Shown: piece after piece, positions 1-8,906 of the stretch
Layout of the letters: each line of letters opens with the position of its first letter
Position numbering within the stretch: the first letter of the stretch is position 1
Source: CAZGQY01 sp964528035
GTDB taxonomy: Bacteria; Pseudomonadota; Gammaproteobacteria; Methylococcales; UBA1147
Length of the DNA: 25,625 bases
Reading direction: 5' to 3'
Assembly: GCA_964528035.1 (NCBI GenBank)
Contig: CAZGQY010000039.1
Span: 1-25,625 of the forward strand
The notes under the pieces: model-generated
The model's database searches: none
What the model saw: only the letters and a program-made list of their open reading frames with translations
Told to the model about the DNA's origin: nothing
Position numbers and translations under genes: made by a program

Positions 1-600
1 TATCAAGGCCATATCTATACGCATGCATTACAATGGGCGGTTGGCTTGGAGTTATTTTTACTGTCCAAAGATCCCTGGCGAATGGTGTTATCGACCGATC
101 ATCCGAATGGCGGGTCATTTGAGAATTATCCCATGCTCATTCGCCTGTTAATGGATAAGGAGTTTCGTCGGGAGCAGGCCAAAAATGTCAATCAAAAAGC
201 TTTGGCGAAAACCGGTTTGATGGACATTGATCGTGAAATGACAATGCAGGAAATAGCGATTATTACTCGTGCGGGGCCTGCTAAACTTCTGGGCTTGACA
301 CAGAAAGGTCATTTGGGTGTCGGGGCGGATGCGGATATTACAATTTACGACGAAAATGATGATCGGGAAGCCATGTTTAATGCCGCCCGTTATGTCATAA
401 AAAGTGGCGAGATCTTTATCGATAATCATGAATTCCGTGGTGATCAGCATGGCCGAATGTTTCATGTTGCGCCACAGTATGATCAAGATATCGAAGGCAA
501 GATACGGCCATTTTTTGAGGATTATTACTCTATTCAGTTTGATAACTATGCCGTGGAAGATTGGTCTCTGGGAGAGCATCAAATCATTCCAACTTCCTGA
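1..600 (+). CDS. fhcA: Formyltransferase/hydrolase complex subunit A, C-terminal part
   Basis: The frame is open from base 1 to the stop at 598-600, so this is the last ~199 residues of a gene that begins before the window (family members are usually around 550 residues). The sequence matches the end of FwdA/FmdA-type amidohydrolases. The segment STDHPNGGSFENYPMLIRLL contains the aspartate that, in the archaeal FwdA family, belongs to the binuclear metal site. The GHLGVGADADITIYD stretch is the small beta domain typical of amidohydrolase ends. In methylotrophic bacteria FhcA forms a cytoplasmic complex with FhcB, C and D that turns formyl-tetrahydromethanopterin, through formyl-methanofuran, into formate. 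The fhcD and fhcC genes follow on the same strand in the usual order. An internal TTG at 46 can be read as a start but is not the real one. Confidence 0.93.
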   Translation, partial: YQGHIYTHALQWAVGLELFLLSKDPWRMVLSTDHPNGGSFENYPMLIRLLMDKEFRREQAKNVNQKALAKTGLMDIDREMTMQEIAIITRAGPAKLLGLTQKGHLGVGADADITIYDENDDREAMFNAARYVIKSGEIFIDNHEFRGDQHGRMFHVAPQYDQDIEGKIRPFFEDYYSIQFDNYAVEDWSLGEHQIIPTS

Positions 601-671
601 TATCAGCGTTCCTTCGGAAACTTTAAACTGTCGGTTAACGTAAGAAAATCAACAAACGTAGCGAATAAATA

Positions 672-1559
672 ATGTATATTCAATCCACCGAAATTATCGA
701 TACATTTGCCGAAGCTTTCAAAATGTGGGGGGCTCGGTTTGTAATTACAGCAGAAAGCGAAAAATGGGCAATGGCCTCTGGTCGAGCGGTGACCGGCTTT
801 GCGACTTCGGTGATCGGTTGTAAGTGTGAAGCCGGAATAGAATGCCAGCTTTCTCCAGAGGAAACACCCGATGGCCGCCCCGGTGTCAGTGTATTGTTGT
901 TTGGATTTAGCGCCGATGGTTTGGGCAAACGCCTTGTAGAGCGAATAGGTCAGTGTGTTATGACGTGTCCAACGACCGCATGCTATAACGGCTTGGACGC
1001 TGACAAAATGGTTGTTGTCGGCGGTAAGCTGCGCTATTTCGGTGATGGTTACCAGTCGAGCAAACTGGTGGGTGATCGTCGGCTATGGCGAATTCCTGTG
1101 ATGGAAGGAGAATTTTTAATCGATGAATCATTTGGTGTTCAGCCTGCAGTGGGTGGCGGAAACATACTGATTTTGGGCAAGAACCCTGCGGTGACTCTTA
1201 AAGCGGCGGAAGCGGCGGCAGAAGCGATGCGCATTCCTGGGGTTATTTTGCCGTTTCCGGATGGCGTGGTTCGTAGTGGCAGTAAACCGGGATCGAAATA
1301 TAAAGAACTGCCTGCTTCGACAAACGATGAATATTGTCCCAGCCTTCGAGGCTGCGCACCGCAAACCAGTCTACCGGATGAAGTTGCCTGTGTTTTGGAA
1401 GTGGTTATCGATGGATTGGACGAGAACGCGGTTAAGGAGTCCATGAAGCAGGGGATTAGAGCAGCTGCCCAAGAAGGTATTGTACAAATATCGGCCGGAA
1501 ACTACGGCGGTGGATTGGGTCAGTTTAAAATTCGATTAAACGAATTAGTACAGGGGTGA
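672..1559 (+). CDS. fhcD: Formylmethanofuran:tetrahydromethanopterin formyltransferase
   Basis: This 295-residue protein has about the length of archaeal Ftr, and its sequence matches that family (for example the start YIQSTEIIDTFAEAFKMWG and the segment ACYNGLDADKM). In bacterial methylotrophs FhcD moves the formyl group between tetrahydromethanopterin and the methanofuran analogue, as part of the FhcABCD complex in the cytoplasm. The gene lies 71 bp after fhcA and its stop sits a few bases before the fhcC start, so the three are almost certainly one operon. The ATG at 672 has no clear ribosome binding site; coupled translation from fhcA is possible. Function is by family homology. Confidence 0.95.
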   Translation: MYIQSTEIIDTFAEAFKMWGARFVITAESEKWAMASGRAVTGFATSVIGCKCEAGIECQLSPEETPDGRPGVSVLLFGFSADGLGKRLVERIGQCVMTCPTTACYNGLDADKMVVVGGKLRYFGDGYQSSKLVGDRRLWRIPVMEGEFLIDESFGVQPAVGGGNILILGKNPAVTLKAAEAAAEAMRIPGVILPFPDGVVRSGSKPGSKYKELPASTNDEYCPSLRGCAPQTSLPDEVACVLEVVIDGLDENAVKESMKQGIRAAAQEGIVQISAGNYGGGLGQFKIRLNELVQG

Positions 1560-1561
1560 GT

Positions 1562-2374
1562 ATGAAACTTAGCTTACACACATTACCAGAAGTACCTTTA
1601 GAAGCGGAAGTGATCTCACCGGATAAACTGCAGGGTTTGTCAGAATCTGAGGTGGCTGCTTTGTCTATTTATCATGGCAATCGAAAAGTACCGCTGGGTG
1701 AATTTTTTACAGTCTCTGGAACAGTTGATTCGTCAGACGGCCTGGTGGAAATCGAAGGTGATTTATCCAGGGTAAAGCTGTTGGGGTATGCCATGTCCAC
1801 CGGTCGCTTGGTTATTGTCGGCGATGTTGGCGCTCATTTGGGGGCCAATATGTCTGGGGGAGAAATTTCGCTGGATGGAAATGCAGGTGACTGGGTAGGT
1901 CGGGAGATGTCAGGTGGTCGTATTGTCATTACTGGCAACGCCGGGCATATGGTTGGCAGTGCGGTTCGTGGCAGTTCAGTCGGTGTCCAGGGTGGCGAAA
2001 TTATTATCCACGGTAACGCATTAAATGAAGTTGGCAACGGAATGCGCCGAGGACTGATTGCTATTGGTGGGGATGCCTACGATTTTGCTGGAGCCAATAT
2101 GCTGGCCGGTACCATTGTGGTATTGGGGAAATTGGGGATGCGGCCAGGTGCAGGTATGAAACGTGGGTCGATTATCTCTATGCAGAAAACCGAACTTTTG
2201 CCTACATTTACCTATAACTCAACCATTCAGCCGGATTTCATCCGGTTTTATCTGTTTCATTTGCGAAAAATGGGGTTGTCAGTTAGCGACGAGAGTATTA
2301 ACGGCAGTTATGAGCGCTGGAGTGGCGATTCACTGGAGCTGAATAAAGGTGAGATTCTGATGTATACGGGCTGA
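1562..2374 (+). CDS. fhcC: Formyltransferase/hydrolase complex subunit C
   Basis: The protein of ~270 residues has the right-handed helix of G-x-x-G-x-x-x-G type repeats shared by FwdC/FhcC and the C-terminal domain of glutamate synthase. Examples are GAHLGANMSGG, GDWVGREMSGG, GHMVGSAVRG and GNGMRRGLIAIGG through the middle of the protein. It is the structural subunit that, with FhcA, B and D, makes formate from the C1 unit carried by methanofuran/H4MPT. I prefer the ATG at 1562, because AGGGGTGAG lies at the right distance just before it. A GTG at 1556 in the same frame overlaps the fhcD stop (GTGA) but has no binding site upstream. This is the last gene of the operon; an 82-bp gap follows before the next reading frame. 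Confidence 0.94.
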   Translation: MKLSLHTLPEVPLEAEVISPDKLQGLSESEVAALSIYHGNRKVPLGEFFTVSGTVDSSDGLVEIEGDLSRVKLLGYAMSTGRLVIVGDVGAHLGANMSGGEISLDGNAGDWVGREMSGGRIVITGNAGHMVGSAVRGSSVGVQGGEIIIHGNALNEVGNGMRRGLIAIGGDAYDFAGANMLAGTIVVLGKLGMRPGAGMKRGSIISMQKTELLPTFTYNSTIQPDFIRFYLFHLRKMGLSVSDESINGSYERWSGDSLELNKGEILMYTG

Positions 2375-2456
2375 ACTGACTCTGGTTCCCGTTTAAATAA
2401 AGAAATTTTGCCGGTGATCCCCAATACGCAAATGATGTGACGAACAATATGGAGCG

Positions 2457-3476
2457 TTGTTGGTGGTTAGGGTTTGGCCCAATATCCAAAAAAACATATA
2501 CTTAGCCTCCAGTTGGATTAGGTGGTGGAATGTCTTTGCTTTTTCGATAGCCAGGCGTAGTTGTGTATGGATTGTAAGTCATTGTCGACGCGTTGCTGCT
2601 TTTGTTTTTTTGTTTCTCGTTGCGTTTGTTTGCTTCGCCACTGAAGAAAATTCTGAGGACTATTCTGATCCACTGAGACATCCCCGGTATTCTGGTCAAC
2701 TGGATTTACAACTTACTGCGGATGAAACTGCCTGGGTTACCCAACACCCGGTCATTGATATCGGTGTCGATGGTGGTTGGCCACCGATTGACTTTATCGA
2801 CAATAGTGGCAGACATAGTGGTATTGCGGCCAGCTATATTCGTCTGATCGAAGAACGGCTTAATATACGGTTCAAGATCCATCCCGGGCCTACTTTCAAG
2901 GGGATGCTTGAAAAAGTTCGTGCGGGCCATCTCAAGGTCGGTGCTACCATTGTTGAAAACGAAGAAAGGGCTAAAGATCTTGTTTTTAGCAAATCGTTTT
3001 TCGAAGCCCGTCGTGTGATCGTTGCACGACGCAATGCATACCAATATCAAACAATAAAAGAATTATCCGGAAAGACTGTTGCTATCGAAACGGATTTTTC
3101 AACTGCCAAACAACTCAGTTCATCTTATCCTGAAATTAAGCTGATATATTTCGATTCGACCTTGGATGCGCTCAAAGCAGTGTCCTGGGAGCAGGCTGAT
3201 GCATATGTGGGAAATCAACTGGTGATCCATTGGTTGATCCAGCAAGAGCAGCTTAGCAATCTAAAAATCTCTGGCGGCACCGGTCTTTCCCCCTCTTTGC
3301 AACGCTTTGCAGTGTATCGTGAGCAGCATTGGTTGCCCTTTGTAGAGATACTCAATAAGGTGCTTGCAAGTATTACTGACAAGGAACGTCGGAGTATTAC
3401 ACAAAGCTGGATAAGAACAGAAGATAGCGAAATTGCATTAAAACTAGACCTGACCCCTAAGCATTCTGACCCCTAA
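2457..3476 (+). CDS. N-terminal part of split BvgS-like sensor kinase (first Venus-flytrap domain)
   Basis: The frame encodes a hydrophobic segment (AAFVFLFLVAFVCFA, about residues 46-60) that fits a signal peptide or membrane anchor. A periplasmic solute-binding (SBP_bac_3, Venus-flytrap) domain follows from about residue 85 to 320, with the typical entry motif IGVDGGWPPIDFID. The frame ends with LTPKHSDP and a stop at 3474-3476. That stop is created by a 16-bp tandem duplication. Removing one unit joins this frame directly to the next one, giving LDLTPKQRRWMNQV and a second flytrap domain, which mirrors the linker before the first domain (LTADETAWVTQHPVIDIGVD). The start is uncertain: only TTG or GTG codons at 2457-2463 are available and none has a good ribosome binding site. 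As it stands, the fragment would be a free periplasmic binding domain with no kinase. Confidence 0.8.
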   Translation: MLVVRVWPNIQKNIYLASSWIRWWNVFAFSIARRSCVWIVSHCRRVAAFVFLFLVAFVCFATEENSEDYSDPLRHPRYSGQLDLQLTADETAWVTQHPVIDIGVDGGWPPIDFIDNSGRHSGIAASYIRLIEERLNIRFKIHPGPTFKGMLEKVRAGHLKVGATIVENEERAKDLVFSKSFFEARRVIVARRNAYQYQTIKELSGKTVAIETDFSTAKQLSSSYPEIKLIYFDSTLDALKAVSWEQADAYVGNQLVIHWLIQQEQLSNLKISGGTGLSPSLQRFAVYREQHWLPFVEILNKVLASITDKERRSITQSWIRTEDSEIALKLDLTPKHSDP

Positions 3477-3479
3477 GCA
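3450..3479 (+). repeat. 16-bp tandem duplication that breaks the sensor kinase frame
   Basis: CTGACCCCTAAGCA occurs at 3450-3463 and again at 3466-3479, separated by TT, so the unit is 16 bp long. Sixteen is not a multiple of three. The first copy is read in the upstream frame and runs into TAA at 3474; the second copy is in the downstream frame, whose own upstream stop is TGA at 3451. Deleting one unit restores a single frame across both flytrap domains. Confidence 0.93.
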
Positions 3480-3489
3480 GCGTCGATGG

Positions 3490-6400
3490 ATGAATCAGGT
3501 CGGTGCTGTTCGTCTTGGTGTGGATCCCAAGTGGCCGCCGATTGAGTTCATTAATGATCTGGGGAAGTATCAGGGAATATCCTCGGATTATGTGCACTTG
3601 TTGTCGGGGTTATTGGGCCTGGAAATGGTACCTGTCTCTGATTTAAGCTGGCAGCAAGTCATCGCGCGCGTGAAATTGGGTGAGGTTGATTTGCTGCCGG
3701 CTGTTGCCTATAGCAAACACAGAGAGCAATTTCTGAATTTTACCAAACCTTATATTAGTCACCCAATGGTCGTTTTTACCAGCAATCAAGCCGAATTTAT
3801 TGGTGGCCTTGATGAATTGTCAGACAAGAGGGTTATAGTAGAAAAAGGTTACGTAACCGAGGACCATTTGCGACGCGATTACCCAAAAATTCAGCTGATT
3901 TTGGTCGACGAAACCAAGCAGGCACTGACAAAACTTTCGCAGGGTGAAGCGGATGCCTATGTAGGAGGGCTTGCGGTCGGTAGTTATTTGATTAAGAAAA
4001 ATGGCTTAACCAATTTGAAAGTCGCTGCGCCTTCGCCTTATAGCTACGACATTGCTATGGCGGTGCGAAAAGACTGGCCGGAATTGGTTCCGATTATTCA
4101 ACTGGGTCTGGATGCCATTACTGAACAGGAAAAAATAGCTATTCGTAAACGATGGCTTGCGATTCAATACGATGTGGATGTTGACTATTCATTGGTTTGG
4201 CGAGTCGTCGGTGTATCCATAGTTTTACTTGCGCTGGCCATACTGTGGTTGTTTCAGGTACGTCGTCACACCCGAATGCTGCAGGCGAGTGAGAGTCGAT
4301 TTGAACTTGCAATGTTCGCGGTAGCGCAGAGTATTTGGGAATGGAATTGCATTACCGGCGAAAGACACTTTACTCCCAGTCTGTTTCTCGAACTAGGCTA
4401 TAAAGAGGAAGAAATACCCACGACCAATGATGACTGGCTTGCGATGATACATCCGGATGATCGTTCAGAGCGAAAAGTTAAATTGGCTGCCCAGGAACGA
4501 GATCCTTTGAATCGAGATGAGCGCATCGAACTGAGTTATCGAGTTCGCAGGGCAGATCGTGGTTATGCACATGTTGTGGCGGGGGGGAAAGTCACTGAAC
4601 GGGATAAATCTGGAAATACCATTAAACGGGTCGGTACCATTAGAGATATTACGGTCCAGAAAGAAGCCGAGGAACAATTCAAATTGCTGATCAATGCCTT
4701 GCCCGCCTCGGTGGTGGTTGCCGATACAGCAGGGAAAATATTACTTCATAATCCCGAGGCGGCTCGGGAATACAAAAGCGCAGACAATCTGGTGGGTCGC
4801 AATACCGTAGAATTTTACGCGGACCCTGGGGAACGGGATCGGCTTTTAGAAATTCTCAGCCGAGAGGGCAATGTGACACGCCTGCCCGTGAAATACAAAA
4901 TGGATGACAACACCCGGATTGATAGTTTGTTGTCGATTATCCCCATCCGATTTAAGGGACGGCCCGCATTTCTGGGTGTCATGGTGAATATCACCGATCG
5001 CATCGAAATGGAGGAAAGTCTCGCCGAAGCAAAAGAAGCGGCTGAAGAAGCGAATCGATTTAAGAGTAGTTTTCTTGCCAATATGAGCCATGAAATTCGC
5101 ACGCCAATGAATGCCATATTGGGATTGGGCTATTTGGCGCTAAAAACCGACTTGACGACACGCCAGCGTAACTATATCGAAAAAATACACAGTTCAGCCG
5201 AAGCGCTGTTGGGCCTGATCAATGATATTCTGGATGTATCCAAAATTGAAGCGGGCAAGCTGGATATTGAAAGTGTCGAATTTTGTCTGGGTGATGTATT
5301 GGATAAATTATCTTCGATGTTGGCGATGAGGGCCCAGGATAAGGGCTTGGAACTGATTTATTCTATAGCAAATAATGTCCCTGAAAATTTGATGGGGGAT
5401 CCTTTGCGCCTGGGACAGGTACTAATCAATTTGATTGCAAATGCGGTTAAGTTTACAGAACAGGGTGAGATAGTACTTCGTATTGAATGCGTCGAACAGA
5501 ATTCCAACAGTGTCACTTTATGTTTTTCCGTTATAGATACTGGGATAGGTATTGCTCAGGAACAGGTCGATCGGTTATTTCTAGCATTTTCCCAGGCAGA
5601 TGAGTCACATTCCCGGCACTATGGGGGTACGGGTCTGGGCTTGGCAGTGAGTCATTTACTGGTTGATTTGATGGGAGGTTCCAAGATTGGAGTGATGAGC
5701 ACTGAGGGTCAGGGAAGTCGCTTTTCGTTTCAACTATCTTTTGCGTTACCAGCGACCGATTCGAGTGTTCGCGAAACCGTCGTTGATCATGCAAAATCTC
5801 ATATTTTAATCGTAGATGATAATCCAACAGCAAGGCGGATCTTGAGCGAACAACTTGAGTCTAGCCAATACGATGTCAGCCTGGCAGTGTCCGGTGCGGA
5901 TGCTATTCAGCGAATCGAGAAAATGTTTGAAGCAAACGAAAAATTATTTGATTTGATACTAATGGATTGGCAGATGCCAGGAGTAAATGGCGTTGCGGCG
6001 TCGAATACTCTGCGTGCGACCAAAAAACTTCCAACTATACCGATCATAATAATGTCACAGAGTTGCGATCGAGGTGAGATCAAAAGCCAGGCTGAGCAGG
6101 CAGGATTGGAGGGTTGTCTGGAAAAACCATTTGCCCCGGCTACACTAATCACTGAGATTAATCGGGTTCTTGAGGGAGGATATGCTCTAACGGGAAAATC
6201 GCCTGCTGACTGGTTTTTATCCGAATTAATGGGGCGAGTATTGGTCGTCGAAGACAATAAAATAAATCAAATGGTTGCTAAGGAGGTACTTCAAGGTTTT
6301 GGTCTGTCCGTCGATGTCGCCGACGATGGGGACGCAGGACTTGCTGCGATTGGTGATGGTGCATTTGATTTGGTACTGATGGATATACAGATGCCGGGTA

Positions 6401-7248
6401 TGGATGGCTTTGAAACAACCAGGAAAATCCGCGAAAACCCATCGTGGTGTGATTTGCCTGTGCTTGCGATGACGGCACATACGATGGTCGGAGAGCGGGA
6501 TAAATGTTTGGCCGCGGGTATGGATGATCATGTTGCAAAACCGATAGATCCGCAACGTTTGTATACAGCATTGGCTGAGTGGTTGCCATATAAAAATTCC
6601 GGGAATCGATTGCAGTCCCGGCCAGAAAAACCAACACCGAGTCAGATAAAAACGTTACCTGGAATGGAAATTGATATTGGCATCCAGCGTGTGGGCGGAA
6701 GTCGAAAACTTTTTCGCAAATTGCTGGGTGATTTTCTCCAGGATCATGGCAATGATATTGATAATATCGGCCTTGTGATTGGACGAGGAGAATATGCGCT
6801 CGCGGAACTCAATGTGCACACTATTCACGGTGTTGCGGGGCATATTGGCGCACGTGACCTGCAGAGGGCAGCAGGTTCTTTGGAACATGCTCTGTCTATC
6901 CAGGGCGCATCGATCCAAAGCAAATATGAGGAATTCCGAACGGCATTTAGCCAAACGGCGACAAATATATCAAGCTGGTTAGAGCTGGGTTCAGTATCCG
7001 ATTCTAAGGTCGTGCCCAAGTATACGGTTCAGTATGATATTGAATTTATTGCGGAACTCGATAAACTATTGGTCAGAGGCAGTCCTTATGTTGGCGAATT
7101 GTTAGCGCGTTTGGAGACGACTGGTTTGTCAGTTGAAGTTGAGGATAAGATCTCTTTATTAAATCGGTACGTGGATGTATATGATTTTCAAAATGCGCGT
7201 TCGGTAGTGGCTATTCTGAAGGAATTACATATAAGTCAGAAAGGGTGA
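3490..7248 (+). CDS. Main part of split hybrid sensor histidine kinase (flytrap-TM-PAS-PAS-HisKA-HATPase-REC-REC-HPt)
   Basis: Counting from the ATG at 3490, the domains are as follows. A second Venus-flytrap domain covers about 1-235 (RLGVDPKWPPIEFIND) and a membrane helix about 238-256. Two PAS domains lie at about 270-395 and 400-510. The HisKA domain holds the phospho-acceptor His534 (SHEIRTPMN), and the ATPase domain has GTGLGLA near 711. Two receiver domains carry Asp826 (LILMDWQMPG) and Asp965 (LVLMDIQMPG), and an HPt domain carries His1110 (HTIHGVAG). This is the BvgS/EvgS plan: a periplasmic ligand controls a multistep phosphorelay. The real start is almost certainly in the preceding frame; joined, the protein would be ~1590 residues. 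Read alone it has no signal peptide, so its flytrap domain would stay in the cytoplasm. An HD-GYP regulator follows 4 bp later and is the likely output. Confidence 0.9.
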   Translation: MNQVGAVRLGVDPKWPPIEFINDLGKYQGISSDYVHLLSGLLGLEMVPVSDLSWQQVIARVKLGEVDLLPAVAYSKHREQFLNFTKPYISHPMVVFTSNQAEFIGGLDELSDKRVIVEKGYVTEDHLRRDYPKIQLILVDETKQALTKLSQGEADAYVGGLAVGSYLIKKNGLTNLKVAAPSPYSYDIAMAVRKDWPELVPIIQLGLDAITEQEKIAIRKRWLAIQYDVDVDYSLVWRVVGVSIVLLALAILWLFQVRRHTRMLQASESRFELAMFAVAQSIWEWNCITGERHFTPSLFLELGYKEEEIPTTNDDWLAMIHPDDRSERKVKLAAQERDPLNRDERIELSYRVRRADRGYAHVVAGGKVTERDKSGNTIKRVGTIRDITVQKEAEEQFKLLINALPASVVVADTAGKILLHNPEAAREYKSADNLVGRNTVEFYADPGERDRLLEILSREGNVTRLPVKYKMDDNTRIDSLLSIIPIRFKGRPAFLGVMVNITDRIEMEESLAEAKEAAEEANRFKSSFLANMSHEIRTPMNAILGLGYLALKTDLTTRQRNYIEKIHSSAEALLGLINDILDVSKIEAGKLDIESVEFCLGDVLDKLSSMLAMRAQDKGLELIYSIANNVPENLMGDPLRLGQVLINLIANAVKFTEQGEIVLRIECVEQNSNSVTLCFSVIDTGIGIAQEQVDRLFLAFSQADESHSRHYGGTGLGLAVSHLLVDLMGGSKIGVMSTEGQGSRFSFQLSFALPATDSSVRETVVDHAKSHILIVDDNPTARRILSEQLESSQYDVSLAVSGADAIQRIEKMFEANEKLFDLILMDWQMPGVNGVAASNTLRATKKLPTIPIIIMSQSCDRGEIKSQAEQAGLEGCLEKPFAPATLITEINRVLEGGYALTGKSPADWFLSELMGRVLVVEDNKINQMVAKEVLQGFGLSVDVADDGDAGLAAIGDGAFDLVLMDIQMPGMDGFETTRKIRENPSWCDLPVLAMTAHTMVGERDKCLAAGMDDHVAKPIDPQRLYTALAEWLPYKNSGNRLQSRPEKPTPSQIKTLPGMEIDIGIQRVGGSRKLFRKLLGDFLQDHGNDIDNIGLVIGRGEYALAELNVHTIHGVAGHIGARDLQRAAGSLEHALSIQGASIQSKYEEFRTAFSQTATNISSWLELGSVSDSKVVPKYTVQYDIEFIAELDKLLVRGSPYVGELLARLETTGLSVEVEDKISLLNRYVDVYDFQNARSVVAILKELHISQKG

Positions 7249-7252
7249 TTGG

Positions 7253-8338
7253 ATGAGTGAGAATAGAGAAAGGATTTTGATTGTTGATGACGAGCGTTTT
7301 TATATTAATGTTCTTGTCGAGATGCTCAGAAATGATTATGAAATTTCAGTGGCTAGTGGTGGTGAAGAAGCCCTTCGTCAAGCACAATCAGAATTTCCTC
7401 CGGATTTAATTCTACTTGATATATTAATGCCGAAAATGGATGGCTATGAGGTCTGTCGCTTACTTAAAGCGGATCAACGGACTGTTGGTATTCCTATTAT
7501 CTACCTGACAATTAAAGCTGAGGTTGATTACGAACTTAAGGGTTTTGAATTGGGTGCAGTGGATTACATCACCAAACCGGTGAATGCATCGATCGTACTG
7601 GCACGGGTATCAACACAACTTGCATTGAGGCAGTCACAAAAACAATTGGCTCAGCATAACAGTCAGTTGGAAGTAATGATTGAAGAACGAACTCAGGAAA
7701 TCGGCCTTACTCAGGATGTGGCGATTCTCTGTATGGCGTCTTTGGCGGAAACCCGCGACAATGAAACAGGCTATCACATACGCCGTACTCAGCATTACGT
7801 AAAGTTATTGGCGGATTATTTGTGTGCCAGTGGTGTTCATTTGGATCTATTAAATGATCGATATATAAACCTGTTGTTCAAATCGGCGCCCTTGCATGAC
7901 ATCGGAAAGGTGGGTGTTGCTGACCGCATATTATTGCACCCGGGGCCGCTGCACGGTGAAGACTGGGAGGAAATGAAGCGTCATACGGACTATGGTGTGG
8001 CCGCTATAGAACGTGCAGAAGGCGAGTACGGGAGTACCCATTTTCTCAATCTGGCGAAAGAGATTGTCGGTACTCACCATGAAAAATGGAACGGTAGTGG
8101 TTATCCGCTGGGCTTAAAGGCTGAAGCCATTCCATTATCCGGCCGACTTATGGCGGTTGCAGATGTGTACGATGCCCTGATTTCAATACGGGTGTATAAG
8201 CCTGCTTTCCCGCATGAAGAAGCAGTGGAATATATATTGAGTCAGAAGGGCGATCATTTCGATCCTGAACTTGTCGTAGCCTTTGAAGAAATTCAGGGTG
8301 ATTTTGCGGAGGTGGCTCGACGATTTAAGGATGAATGA
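7253..8338 (+). CDS. Two-component response regulator with HD-GYP phosphodiesterase domain (RpfG-like)
   Basis: The 361-residue protein has an N-terminal receiver domain (about 8-125, phospho-acceptor Asp56 in LILLDILMPKMDG), a short coiled linker, and an HD-GYP domain. The domain shows the HD pair at 215-216 (HDIGK), HH at 275-276 and GYP at 283-285 in HHEKWNGSGYP, so the catalytic set looks complete. HD-GYP proteins hydrolyse cyclic di-GMP, usually affecting biofilm, motility or secretion. The gene begins 4 bp after the sensor kinase stop, and AGGGTGA lies just before its ATG, so it is probably cotranscribed with and phosphorylated through that kinase. Unlike its neighbours it is undamaged. 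The link to the kinase is inferred from position; the enzymatic class is clear. Confidence 0.95.
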   Translation: MSENRERILIVDDERFYINVLVEMLRNDYEISVASGGEEALRQAQSEFPPDLILLDILMPKMDGYEVCRLLKADQRTVGIPIIYLTIKAEVDYELKGFELGAVDYITKPVNASIVLARVSTQLALRQSQKQLAQHNSQLEVMIEERTQEIGLTQDVAILCMASLAETRDNETGYHIRRTQHYVKLLADYLCASGVHLDLLNDRYINLLFKSAPLHDIGKVGVADRILLHPGPLHGEDWEEMKRHTDYGVAAIERAEGEYGSTHFLNLAKEIVGTHHEKWNGSGYPLGLKAEAIPLSGRLMAVADVYDALISIRVYKPAFPHEEAVEYILSQKGDHFDPELVVAFEEIQGDFAEVARRFKDE

Positions 8339-8366
8339 TCCGACTAGCTTCATTTTTGACAGGGTT

Positions 8367-8906
8367 TTAAAAATTCACACTTAAGTGGTTAAAAATTGAA
8401 TGCGCTGGATGCTGACTGTCCGCCATAATTGCATTGATGCGCTCCGGGTTTTTTGATCCGATCGTATCCAACGCGTGCTGCATACCTTGCCAATAGGCAT
8501 TCTTGTTCGAAATATCACTTAGCAGTGATGCTACCTCAGTTGCCCGGCCTTTGTCCGCTATTTCCTGAAACAACATAATTCCATCATCGTCGATATTCGA
8601 TTGATTTTGATGGTTTGCGTTCTCTATGAAACGTTGAACCAATGGTAAAGCGGCTGTCCACCTCTCATTGGCAGCCAACAGCGTTGCCAGGGTATGCGTA
8701 TAGCAAATGTTGTTTGGATTTAGTTTTATGGCTTTTTGAGCAAATTTTACAGCTTCATTGAAATTACCCTTACGTGTATACAAAAACCAGGCGAGATTAT
8801 TATAAGCGGTGGGATCTGAGGGCTCAGCTTTAATTCCACATCGGAAAGCATTTTCAACGTCGGCGTAACGTTTTGTCTGGGCTCTGAGTAAGTCACCCAG
8901 ATGATT
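8367..8906 (-). pseudogene. C-terminal TPR part of the ATPase gene, cut off by an in-frame TGA
   Basis: This stretch continues the frame of the ATPase gene after its TGA (8909-8907) with no further stop until 8367. It reads NHLGDLLRAQTKRYADVENA, then an NNLAWFLYTRKGNFNEAVKF repeat, then another weaker repeat and a ~80-residue tail. These are TPR units continuing the ones before the stop, so the two parts are one gene. No good start codon with a ribosome binding site is seen after the TGA (the first usable one is a TTG near 8783), so separate expression is doubtful. The 3' end lies only 28 bp from the convergent HD-GYP gene. Confidence 0.8.

Noticed and set aside
148..582. A 144-codon minus-strand frame opposite fhcA
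   Set aside because: It is the antisense shadow of a conserved enzyme gene and has no recognisable motif.
1556..1561. GTG at 1556 as start of fhcC
   Set aside because: It overlaps the fhcD stop neatly but has no ribosome binding site, whereas AGGGGTGAG stands right before the ATG at 1562.
2449..2515. An ATG at 2449 whose frame could join the sensor frame by a -1 slip on a run of seven A (2488-2494)
   Set aside because: No ribosome binding site precedes this ATG, the joined N-terminus has no supporting motif, and a TTG/GTG start in the main frame explains the gene without slippage. The true start stays uncertain.
6278..6637. A 119-codon minus-strand frame opposite the second receiver domain
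   Set aside because: It is the shadow of a conserved receiver domain with His/Pro/Ser-rich nonsense composition and no start signal.
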